Assembly (NCBI GenBank): GCA_026874595.1
Contig: CM049306.1
Coordinates: forward strand, 3,114,019-3,178,018
DNA from: Sipunculus nudus
Taxonomy: Eukaryota; Annelida; Sipuncula; Golfingiida; Sipunculidae
Length of the DNA stretch: 64,000 bases
Reading direction: 5' to 3'
The notes beneath the pieces are model-generated. The model was given only the letters and a program-made list of their open reading frames with translations. It was not told the origin of the DNA and searched no databases. This document shows, one piece after another, positions 47,521 through 57,515 of this stretch (the first letter of the stretch is position 1; each line of letters opens with the position of its first letter). Both the position numbers and the translations under genes were made by a program.

Positions 47521-47691
47521 CTAGGAGCCTGTTAAACTGTTCAGTAGGTTCTCCAGCTCTCTGATGCCTTTTGACTCCCCGCCCACGGGGGCCTGTGTGG
47601 CCAGCACTCGCACTTTGTGCTCACGTGGAGAGAGGTTGTCCATGGCAACAGCATGTTGTATTTGTTCTGGTGATTGCGAGTCAGCTTTATC
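47521..47691 (-). CDS. ARL10: ARL9/ARL10-like small GTPase, last exon
   Basis: Starts after the acceptor TTATTTTAG, with GAT (Asp) as first codon, and runs 56 codons to TAG at 47523-47521. Joined in phase 0 to the exon ending at 53003, it restores the base-recognition motif Asn-Lys-Gln-Asp of small GTPases. The rest (SPEQIQHAVAM, REHKVRVLATQAP, GIRELENLLNSLTG) fits the C-terminal helix-strand-helix of ARF-like proteins. The guanine-binding 'SAL' region is replaced by 'TQAPVG', as expected for the divergent ARL9/ARL10 branch. Function of that branch is poorly known; a nucleotide-dependent membrane-trafficking or organelle role is only an inference from the ARF family. Confidence 0.85.
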   Translation of the reverse strand, partial: DKADSQSPEQIQHAVAMDNLSPREHKVRVLATQAPVGGESKGIRELENLLNSLTGS

Positions 47692-47809
47692 CTAAAATAA
47701 ATAAAAAAACATTTCAGAGTAAGTTTTATTACTGTTATGTCTAAGGTTAAATAATTCCACAAACAAATCAGCTGTAATAACAGTGCTAGACCTGTCATCA
47801 AGGTCCAGT

Positions 47810-48081
47810 GACCATGTTTACTAGCTAGCACAATATGTGGTAACAATGTGATCATTACTGACCTGTTTATAGGCTAGGAGGGAGAGTGACCATGTGATCG
47901 TTACTGACCTGTTATTGGCTAGAAGGAGGGATAGTGACAATGTGATCATTATTGACATCTTTACTGGCAAGGAGGAGGGATATAGACCATGTGATCATTT
48001 CTGACCTGTTCATTGGCTAGGAGGGGTAGAGACCATCTGATTGTTACTGACCTGTTTATTGGCTAGAAGGTTGGTAGAGAC
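47810..48081 (-). repeat. Splice-donor minisatellite, distal half
   Basis: About six diverged units of about 46 bp resembling the end of the upstream exon plus its donor. On the + strand they read ACTGACCTGTTTATTGGCTA followed by GGAGGG...GACCATGTGATCATT, at about 47860, 47905, 47952, 48003 and 48047, plus a weaker one near 47815. The array is interrupted at 48082 by a TIR transposon and continues at 52699. Confidence 0.85.
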
Positions 48082-48837
48082 CAAGAGTTAACAGACTTGA
48101 GTATCAACTGTCAGAAGCCCTGCCAGGCAGGAGTGTCAGTCATGCGCTAACTGCAATTAAGACATGATAAGCCCATCAACTCTATTGTGTGTCGCGGTGT
48201 AAGGTGCAGCGGCCGCACGTCCTTTGATAAAGCAAGTCTGCCAGATGTTCCTTCAGCGGTCCGCTGAAGCTCGCTGATTGGGAGAGCCACATTTCCAGTA
48301 ACTGAGCAGTAAAACACTGGAATAACACTGACCTGATTTAAGAACCGCAAATTGTTTGTTTTGTCAAGAATTATGCGCAAAAAGTATATCTAGAAAGGTC
48401 TTGAGTTGAAGAATCACTGGGTAGATTTTGGGACAGATGGGGCCATTCTTCAACTTCTGCCATGATACAGGACGGGCTACTTGAAAGTGTAAACCTTACT
48501 TTCCTTGAATAACTTTGGAATTCTTAGTTTGCAACAGTTTTCACACTTCTAACATATATTAATAATTAGCCTTGTATTATAGTATTCCGACAAGAGCTAA
48601 ATATTATGAAACTTGTGTATTGAAGACTCTCATTTTGATGGATAACAGTGAGCCATCGCCTGCTCTGTCACTGACGGCATTGTCCTCGTATTATTGCCCA
48701 TGATTACTCTGGCCCAGTTATAACTAAGGCATCATAAGCAACGCCAGCTTCACACTCGTTCGCATGCCAAACGTTTCTTTTTTATGAAAATATGTTGTGC
48801 AAACTTACGATTGTTCCAATATTTACATTAAATAACT

Positions 48838-50728
48838 AGACATTTCCTGGCACCTGTGGTGCCAGAGAATCCCCAGACATAGTACGCCCCCCCCATTTAA
48901 GAATAGGCCCCCATTTTTAGCAGCATATACTGACACTTGGCAAGCAATTATTGTTTCTTCCATCTATCAATCCACAATCTTTTTGAAGATGTTGGTCCTG
49001 TGACCTTGACCTTTGACCTCATGACCCCAAAATCAATTGGGGTCTTGCTTATTCAATGGGACAAATATAAGTCAAGTTTGAAATCTATACATCAATAAAA
49101 GCAGGAATTATCATCCACAAACTAATTTTTTGACAGATGGCTCCTGTGGCCATGACCTTTGAATTTGTGACCCCAAAATTGATATTGATCATCCACTTTT
49201 ATATATAAATCAATAGAGGTCTAGATTTATTGATGGACCATATATAAGTCAGGTTTGAAATCCATATATTAATCCAAGCTTGAATTATCATCTCGGGAAC
49301 TTATTTTTGGACAGATGGCTCCTGTGACCTTCACCTTCGACCTTGTGACCTCACAATTGACAGGCGTCTTCCTCTATTGGCAGGGGAACTGTATGTACAA
49401 GATGAAATGTCTGAGATGAAACGTTTGGCTGAAAATGCATCCACCATCTTTTTTAAGATGTGTCCTGTGACCTTGACCTTTGACCTCATGACCCCAAAAT
49501 CAATTAGGGTCTTGCTTTTCCAATGGGACATATACAAGTCAAGTTTGAAATCCATACATCAATAAAAGCACGAATTATCATCCAGAAACTAATTTTTGGA
49601 CAGATGGCTCCTGTGACCTTCACCTTTGACCTTGTGACCTCAAAATTGATAGGGGTCTTCCACTCTTGGCAGGTGAACTATATGTGCAAGATGAAAGATC
49701 TGAGATGAATTGTTTGGCTGAAAATGCATCCACAATCTTTTTGAAGATGTGTCCTGTGACCTTGACCTTTGACCTCATGACCCCAAAATCAATTGGAGTC
49801 TTGCTTTTTCAATGGGACATATATAAGTCAAGTTTGAAATCAATACATCAATAAAAGCAGGAATTATCATCCAGAAACTAATTTTTTGACAGATAGATCC
49901 TGTGGCCTTGACCTTTGACCTTGTGACCCCAAAATTGATATGGATCATCCACTATTGGCAGGTGAGCTATATATTCAAGATGGAAGACCTGGGATGAAAG
50001 TTTGGCTTAAAATGCATCCACAGTATCTTTTAAGATGCAAGTCCAGTGACCTTGATCTTTGACCTCATGACCCTAGAACCTATAGGGTTCTTACTTTAGT
50101 GGTGGGCCATACATAAGTGATGTTTGAAATCCATATGGCTATCAACACTGGAGATATCATAAGAGGCGTGTGATTTTCACCAAATATGGACACATTAAAG
50201 GTCAAGGCCACTCTCATGGTAAAGGTCATGACCCAAATGTAAATAGACCTCATCCCATAACCCATCCCTCTACATGTGCATAATATGAAAGAAAACTGTC
50301 CATTAGTTTTTGACTTATAATGCTTACAGTACTGTCAAGTGGCAATTATGGGATATTAAAAGGAATAAAAACAAGAAAAGAATAATAGGTGGCGCCACCA
50401 GTTTTTGCATATCACAAGGCTTACCAAGATCTTTGGTCACCTTTATTTTTGGACCAGTCCTTACAAGCTTATTCGAGATATTTAAGAATTTGTGTTATTT
50501 TCAGCAAAAATGGACCTATTCAAGGTCAAGGTCACTCTCCTAGCATAGGTCATGACCCCATTTTAAAAGGCTTCGTCCCCTTACCTATATCTATACAAAT
50601 GTAAAGTTTGAAAAAGATCAGTGAAATATTTTTTGAGTTATCCTGCTCACAAGGTTTTTCTGCGGCGGCGGCGGCGAGACCATCGTGAAACCATAGTATC
50701 CCGACTTTGTCTGGGGACACAAATATTT
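48838..50728 (+). mobile_element. Hairpin-ended 'GTATCCCC' element, copy b
   Basis: Starts near ACTAGACATTTCCTGGCACC with the hairpin GGCACC-TGT-GGTGCC and a poly-C tract. It ends with (GGC)n, then ATAGTATCCCGACTTTGTCT followed by GGGGACAC. The interior is a core-repeat array with TGACCTTTGACCT at 49007, 49474, 49763 and 49909. It is nested in TIR copy 2. Confidence 0.7.
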
Positions 50729-50984
50729 ACATTGTTAACTCCTAGTGACAATAAAGCATACCAAACTTCCACAAAAGAGTGGAATCTATCTAAATTATTA
50801 TAATTTTGTACTTCTATGTGAATATTTCACATTCCTTAAAACATTTTCTATGTTTATGTTCCCTGTTATGAAGGACAAGCGAAGTCATCAATTTTCAAGA
50901 TGGCAGCAGTCACACTTGCTGCTCGACAACTTGACAACTTTCAGAATATGTCTTGAACAAAATAAATATGAAATAATGTTCAAC

Positions 50985-52290
50985 TAGATATTTCTTGGCA
51001 CCGCGGGTGCCATAGTATCCCCAGACAACTAATCCCCCCCCCCACCTTTAAGAATATATAGGCCCCCCAACTCCAGCAACAATTAATATCAGACCACACT
51101 CATGGAAAAGGTCACTCTCATAGAAAAGGTCATGACCCCAATTTCAATATACATCATCCCCTAACCCATGTCTATGTATATGCATAATATGAAAGAAATC
51201 TGTCCATTAGTTTTTTACTTATAATGCTCACAGTACTGTTAAGTGGCTATGATGAGGGTATTAAACAGCACGAAAATAAGTAAAAGAATAACAGGTGGCG
51301 CTACCAGTTTCTGGTACATGAGAACACTATCCAAGATCTTTGGTCAAGTTGATTTTTGGACAAATCAATGCAGCCCTTATTGAGATATTAATGATTTTGT
51401 GTGATTTTCACCATATATGGCAATATTCAAGGTCAAGGCCACTCTCATAGGAAAGGTCATGACCCCAATTTAAATAAACATCATCCCATAACCCATATCT
51501 ATGTATATGCATAATATGAAAGAAATCTGTCCATTAGCTTTTGACTTATAATGCTCACAGCACTGTTAAGTGGCAATGATAAAGGGGTATAAAACAGCAC
51601 GAAAATAAGTAAAAGAATAACAGGTGGTGCTACCAGTTTCTGGTACATGAGAACACTATCCAAGATCTTTGGTCAAGTTGATTTTTGGACCAATCCATGC
51701 ATCCCCTATTGAGATATTAATAATTTTGTGTGATTTTCACCATATATGGCAATATTCAAGGTCAAGGCCACTCTCATAGGAAAGGTCATGACCCCAATTT
51801 AAATAAACATCATCCCATAACCCATATCTATGTACATGCAAAATATAAAAGAAATCTGTCCATTAGTTTTTGACTTCTCATGCTCACAGTACTGTCAAGT
51901 AGCAATTTTGGGGGTATTAAATGGCACGAAAACAAGTAAAAAATTACAGGTGGCGCCACCAGTTTCTGGAACATGACAACCCTATCCATGATCTTCCATC
52001 AACTTGATTTTGAGATCAATCCTTGCAAGAATTCTTGAGATATTTAAGAATTTGTGTGATTTTCCCCAAAATTGGACCTATTCAAGGTCAAGGATACTCT
52101 CCTAGTCAAGGTCATGACCTCATTTTAAATAGGCGTCGTCCTCTCACCAATATCTATACATATACCATTATTTGGTAAAGATCCGTGAAATATTTTTTGA
52201 GTTATCACGCCAACAAGATTTATATGCTGCGGCAGCAGCTGGACCGGTATGAAAACATAGTATCCCCCGACTTTGTCTGGGGGATACAAT
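50985..52290 (+). mobile_element. Hairpin-ended 'GTATCCCC' element, copy c
   Basis: Starts ACTAGATATTTCTTGGCACC with the hairpin GGCACC-GCG-GGTGCC. It has four core units of about 250-310 bp (each with AATAACAGGTGGCGCTACCA or a related run). It ends GTATCCCCCGACTTTGTCTG followed by GGGGATACAA, which forms a 9-bp GTATCCCCC/GGGGGATAC stem plus a GAC/GTC stem around TTT. It is nested in TIR copy 2. Confidence 0.75.
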
Positions 52291-52698
52291 AAATGTTAGT
52301 TACTCGTATTCGAGAATTTTTGCTCTTATTTTCATTCTTACTTCTTGAATTTTTGTCTAAAGAAAAAAAGACATCTGACATCGTTTTGATAGTGGGTGAT
52401 CATAATGCAATGCAACGGGGCTTTCCCTGCTCTTTCTGTCACAGGCCACAAGAAAGGGATATACGCGTTACCAGGAGTACCAAAACTTTCACGCTTGGGG
52501 TCTCCAGGAACTAACAGACTATTCCGATGTCATGCCTAAAGGGGGGTGGGGGCGGACTCTCACGCTGTGTCAGTTAGTGCCCGGGCTTATCAGCGGTACC
52601 TCTGTGTGCCTTTGAGCAGTGAGTTTTATGACCCCTGTCAGCAACATTCGACACAACCATTCGACTCTCAGTTGATACTTCAGTCTGTAAACTCCTTG

Positions 52699-53002
52699 GT
52701 AGAGACCATCTGATCATTTCTTACATGTTTATTGGCAAGGAGGAGGGATAGTGACCTGTGATCATTTCTTACCTGTTTATTGGCTAGGAGGGGTATTGTT
52801 GCAGAATCCACAACTGTGATAAGTTGATGTAGAGGAGCAGAGCGAATCGGAATAAAGCGTCTTGGGACGAGACAAGGAGGGGTAGAGACCATGTGATCAT
52901 TACTTACCTGTTTACTGGCAAGGAGGAGGGATAGTGACCATGTGATCATTTCTTACCGGTTTATTGGCTAGGAGGGGTAGAGACCATGTGATCATTACTG
53001 AC
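52699..53002 (-). repeat. Splice-donor minisatellite, proximal half
   Basis: Four or five units directly following the exon end at 53003. Read on the - strand, each carries a version of 'CTCCT(A/T)GCCAATAAACAG|GT(A/C)AGTAATG'. Decoy donors include CAG|GTAAGT at 52908/52907, CAG|GTAAGA at about 52773 and CCG|GTAAGA at about 52957. A non-repeated 80-bp segment lies at about 52798-52878. Confidence 0.85.
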
Positions 53003-53184
53003 CTGTTTATTGGCTAGGAGGATTATTGGTACACTCCGCAGCCTGTCATCACCCATGAGTTTGTGAAGCTCGGTGAAGGCCTCGGGGAGACGAGATTCAT
53101 CAGAGGAGTCCACAACATACACCAGGATATCTGTGTCTTGTGTAAAGTTGGACCAATACTGCCGCACATTCTCAGCACCTCCAA
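53003..53184 (-). CDS. ARL10: ARL9/ARL10-like small GTPase, internal exon
   Basis: Starts after TTGCACAG with two bases of a split codon (phase 1), then 60 codons ending in ANKQ before the donor. It begins with GGAENVRQYW, corresponding to switch II of ARF-like proteins (DxGGQxxxRxYW), continues through TDILVYVVDSSDESRLPEA (the strand that leads to the family-typical VDSxD), and ends in IILLANKQ, the first part of NKxD completed by the next exon. The usual catalytic Gln after Gly-Gly is Ala, so hydrolysis may be slow or absent; ARL9/ARL10 relatives are also altered here. The upstream exon with the P-loop and switch I was not found in 53185-64000 and may be outside the window. Confidence 0.88.
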
Positions 53185-53324
53185 CTGTGCAAAATAACAA
53201 ACAAGACTGAAGCATAATGTATGAAAAAGTAAAAAACAATCTGAGGAAAGTCAGGCAACAACAAGTACACCAATCTGACACATGTTCCTGGTACCTAAAA
53301 TTGTGCTCAGATTATGACAGGATG

Positions 53325-55238
53325 GAGACTGGTATGAAATACTGGCTGCTGTAAGAGATACTGGCTGGTGTGAACTACTGGCTGCTGTAAGAGATACTGG
53401 CTGGTATGAAATACTGGCTGCTGTAAGAGATACTGGCTGGTGTGAACTACTGGCTGCTGTAAGAGATACTGGCTGGTGTGAACTACTGGCTGCTGTAAGA
53501 GATACTGGCCGGTATGAAATAATGGCTGCTGTAAGAGATACTGGCTGGTGTGAACTACTGGCTGCTGTAAGAGATACTGGCTGGTGTGAACTACTGGCTG
53601 CTGTAAGAGATACTGGCTAGTGTGAACTACTGGCTGCTGTAAGAAATACTGGCCGGTATGAAATACTGGCTGCTGTAAGAGATACTGACTGGTGTGAACT
53701 ACTGGCTGCTGTAAGAGATACTGGCTGGTGTGAACTACTGGCTGCTGTAAGAGATACTGACCGGTATGAAATACTGGCTGCTGTAAGAGATACTGGCTGG
53801 TGTGAACTACTGGCTGCTGTAAGAGATACTGGCTGGTATGATATACTGGCTGCTGTAAGAGATACTGGCTGGTGTGAACTACTGGCTGCTGTAAGAGATA
53901 CTGACTGGTATGAAATACTGGCTGCTGTAAGAGATACTGGCTGGTGTGAACTACTGGCTGCTGTAAGAGATACTGGCCGGTATGAAATACTGGCTGCTGT
54001 AAGATATACTGGCCGGTATGAAATACTGGCTGCTGTAAGAGATACTGGCTGGTATAATACTGGCTGCTGTAAGAGATACTGGCTGGTGTGAACTACTGGC
54101 TGCTGTAAGAGATACTGGCCGGTATGAAATACTGGCTGCTGTAAGAGATACTGGCCGGTATAATACTGGCTGCTGTAAGAGATACTTGCTGGTGTGAACT
54201 ACTGGCTGCTGTAAGAGATACTGGCCAGTATGAAATACTGGCTGCTGTAAGAGATACTGACTGGTGTGAACTACTGGCTGCTGTAAGAGATACTGGCTGG
54301 TGTGAACTACTGGCTGCTGTAAGAGATACTGGCCGGTATGAAATACTGGCTGCTGTAAGAGATACTGGCTGGTGTGAACTACTGGCTGCTGTAAGAGATA
54401 CTGGCCGGTATGAAATACTGGCTGTTGTAAGAGATACTGGCTGGTGTGAACTACTGGCTGCTGTAAGAGATACTGACTGGTATGAAATACTGGCTGCTGT
54501 AAGAGATACTGGCTGGTGTGAACTACTGGCTGCTGTAAGAGACACTGGCTGGTGTGAACTACTGGCTGCTGTAAGAGATACTGGCCGGTATGAAATAATG
54601 GCTGCTGTAAGAGATACTGGCTGGTATGAACTACTGGCTGCTGTAAGAGATACTGGCTGGTGTGAACTACTGGCTGCTGTAAGAGATACTGGCTGGTGTG
54701 AACTACTGGCAGCTGTAAGAGATACTGGCCTGTATGAAATAATGGCTGCTGTAAGAGATACTGGCTGGTATGAAATACTGGCTGCTGTAAGAGATACTGG
54801 CCGGTGTGAACTACTGGCTGCTGTAAGAGATACTGGCCGGTATGAAATACTGGCTGCTGTAAGAGATACTGGCTGGTGTGAAATACTGGCTGCTGTAAGA
54901 GATACTGGCTGGTGTGAACTCCTGGCTGCTGTAAGAGATACTGGCCGGTATGAACTACTGGCTGCTGTAAGAGATACTGGCTGGTGTGAACTACTGGCTG
55001 CTGTAAGAGATACTGGCTGGTGTGAAATACTGGCTGCTGTAAGAGATACTGGCTGGTGTGAACTACTGGCTGCTGTAAGAGATACTGACTGGTGTGAACT
55101 ACTGGCTGCTGTAAGAGATACTGGCCGGTATGAAATACTGGCTGCTGTAAGAGATACTGACTGGTGTGAACTACTGGCTGCTGTAAGAGATACTGGCTGG
55201 TATGAAATACTGGCTGCTGTAAGAGATACTGGCTTGTA
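53325..55238. repeat. 36-bp minisatellite, about 53 copies
   Basis: Unit CTGGCTGCTGTAAGAGATAC followed by TGGCTGGTGTGAACTA, mixed with a second version ending CCGGTATGAAATA. It is very homogeneous and lies 140 bp upstream of the ARL-like internal exon, thus in its preceding intron. Since 36 is a multiple of 3, frames of 410 aa (-) and 244 aa (+) stay open as 12-residue repeats; neither has flanking unique coding sequence. Confidence 0.95.
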
Positions 55239-55428
55239 CGGAAATAACACTGATATTGATATTATCCACACCACTGCACTGACTGAGGGAGCTGCTCTTG
55301 GAGAAACTTTTTTCAGCATCACCAAGATGTAATCGGCTAACAGGGATCAGCTGTCCAGGATTTGGTGTAGGGAGGGGTTAATTTTTTACCCCAACAGGAT
55401 TCCTGCACTCCAGAGGATAAGGCCTAAA

Positions 55429-56721
55429 AAAAAAGTCTTTGTTTCCGATTACATGCCAGAGAAAATAGGGTAGGTAGGTCGGGAATTTTTTTTTTTTTTA
55501 TTTTTTATTCAGTTTATGCGACATATTTTCAGAATAAAATGGTAAATAGAATTATGTTTATGCATATCTGTGCCAATCTGTGTACAGTATGATCAAATAT
55601 TGACCAATTAGAACCATTTTCTCTTGAAGAAATAGGTGTTTGTTCAATCTCTTATAAGAAGTGAAGCGAAGTAACTCACAAGGAATGATCAGCTGGTCGC
55701 TGACAAATAATTAAAGTTGGCGATCAGGCAGGTTTACCTTCTTAGGCTAACATGAACGGCCGGCCATTCATTCGCCCTCAGAAATTGCTTAATGACACTG
55801 TTGAACCATGATGTAGTACGCACGCATTAAGTTGGGGGGAAAATAAAGTGATCATAACATGGGTATATTTGTTTAAAATAAGAAATGTACATCGGCAATC
55901 CGCCGGTGTCAAATTTGACATCGCAGTTATGAATATGCTCTTATCTTTTACAGCCGTTATATATAAAATATCGACAAAAATGCATGATCACCATGTGTTA
56001 CCGCCAAATTTGCGTTTAACTTTTCGTAAAATGACTGGCCAACGTTCATTAAATCGTTCGTTTTTACTCATGCCTGCGCCCGAGCGCAGGTTCAGGTGAT
56101 CAATGACAGATCAAATATGAGTACATATGAAACGGAATAGGTAACCAAGGTTACATGCAGTGACCGTCTTGTCATTGGTTCATTTAAACTCATTTGCATA
56201 GCCGAAGACGGCACTCACTTCCGAATATTCCGGAATAGCGACTGTGCATTAAGGAAGATGCAAATTTTCGGGGCTTAGGGCAAATTTGAACGATCTCAAA
56301 TCAGTTCTCAGACAGGTCACGGCTATCAGACATTCACGGAGGAGGCCACGTTCATAGCTTGAAAGAAGCTGCTTATTTCTCCAGCGGAACACTTTTGATA
56401 TTTATCTGCTTCCAATAAATTAAAAAAAGTTGTTGCGCAGAACTACGTTCTAAGCTGACGAACTCGCTTATGAATATGAATATGACCGTCCACACGCCGT
56501 TTTCGCGGGTATATTTGAACTGTCAGTGACGATCTCAGAAAATCGTAATTTGTATCTGTATGACAGATTAAAGTTGTCGACATTATGTTGTACTTCACCT
56601 TAAAAATTCCACGCGCAAACCTCGACTTTTACTGGTTTTGCAATCAGAATCCAAATAAAAATTTTAGGGTCGCACAGTAAATCTAGGGTCGGTCGGGTAA
56701 CCGGAAACAAAGACTTTTTTT
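55429..56721. mobile_element. TIR element with A-run ends, about 1.3 kb
   Basis: The left end AAAAAAAGTCTTTGTTTCCG and right end CGGAAACAAAGACTTTTTTT are perfect 20-bp inverted repeats. Inside them GTAGGTAGGTCGGG (left) and GGGTCGGTCGGGTAACC (right) follow but do not pair well. A TA dinucleotide can be read at each junction, consistent with a mariner-like TA duplication but not proof. The interior is GC-richer than the neighbourhood and has no convincing transposase. Confidence 0.6.
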
Positions 56722-56726
56722 ATGCC

Positions 56727-57515
56727 AGCTGTGTTTCCATGTATCCGCAAAAAACGTATCCGCCAAAGACGTACGTACGTTCCATACAGCGCAGTCCGCA
56801 AAAACTGTTTCCATAAGTACGTGCTATTTCTTGCGGATACCCTTTCACGTGCCTCTTCTGAAGGTGCAAGGACGACAGGCAGGAAGAAGGTCAATATGTC
56901 TTATCACACCTGGCGCCAGGGCACTGTTGGGAAATGTAGGCATTTTTGCCATCTGCAAAATGGATGAATCGCTCACCGATCCGTTTCCATGCTGTCTGTT
57001 TTTGTGGATACGCATGCGGAGCACGTTAAAACGTACATATGGAAACACTTCATCTTTAGAAGAGGGATCTGATTTTTTGCGTACGAGATGTATGAGATTT
57101 ACGGATGCATGGAAACACAGCTGTGTTTCCATGTATCCGCAAAAGACGTATCCGCAAAAGACGTACGTACGTTTCATAGCGCGCAGTCCGCAAAAACTGT
57201 TTCCGTTAGTACGTACATTTTTCTTGCTGATATCCTTTCGCGTGCCTCTTTTAAAACAGCAAGGACGACAGGCAGGAAGAAGGTCAATATGTCTCATCAC
57301 ACCTGGCGCCAGGGCACTTTTGGGAAATGTAGGCATTTTTGCCATCCGCAAAACGGATGAATCGCTCACCGATCCATTTCCATGCTGTCCGTTTTTGCGG
57401 ATACGTTTGCGGAGCACGTTAAAACGTACATATGGAAACAGTTCATCTTAAAAGGAGGGATCTGATTTTTTGCGTACAAAAAGTACAAGATTTACGGATG
57501 AATGGAAACACAGCT
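56727..57515. mobile_element. Two abutting TIR elements (AGCTGTGTTTCCATG ends)
   Basis: Unit 1 spans 56727-57122 and unit 2 57119-57515, sharing AGCT at the joint. Each starts AGCTGTGTTTCCATGTATCC and ends CGGAT(G)-ATGGAAACACAGCT, so each is an inverted-repeat unit of about 396 bp. The interior has GTACGTACGT palindromes and GCGGATAC repeats. Open frames of 206 aa (+) and 190 aa (-) span the joint and result from the duplication. Confidence 0.75.

Larger units (their letters stand above)
48082..52698. mobile_element. TIR transposon copy 2, 4.6 kb, with nested elements
   Basis: Left end CAAGAGTTAACAGACTTGAG; the right end reverse-complemented is CAAGGAGTTTACAGACTGAA. It is flanked by GTAGAGAC at 48074-48081 and 52699-52706 (8 bp; part of the local satellite). 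Sequence just inside both ends matches the 826-bp copy 1. Excluding two nested 'GTATCCCC' elements, about 1.4 kb remains, so it is longer than copy 1. The extra pieces (50729-50984, 52291-52510) may be transposase remains but I could not identify a domain. Confidence 0.75.
47692..53002 (-). other. ARL-like intron (5,311 bp), phase 0
   Basis: Donor CAG|GTCAGT at 53002-52997, acceptor TTTTAG ending at 47692. The intron consists of a minisatellite derived from the exon/donor edge, split in two by a 4.6-kb TIR transposon, and 160 bp of plain sequence before the acceptor. Confidence 0.8.

Noticed and set aside
47541-47855. 104-aa frame overlapping the ARL-like last exon
   Set aside because: A different frame that runs through the acceptor and intron; the exon with restored NKxD is the supported reading.
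47810-48081. Possible additional small-GTPase exons with LLANKQ-like ends
   Set aside because: Only the last few codons and donor are repeated, with no upstream exon sequence; this is a minisatellite, not exon duplication.
54093-55325. 410-aa open frame on the - strand (and 244 aa on +)
   Set aside because: Entirely within the 36-bp satellite; a stop-free unit divisible by 3 explains both. No unique domain, start context or splice partner.
56831-57451. 206-aa (+) and 190-aa (-) frames
   Set aside because: Span two tandem inverted-repeat elements; internal duplication and opposite-strand overlap show they are by-products.
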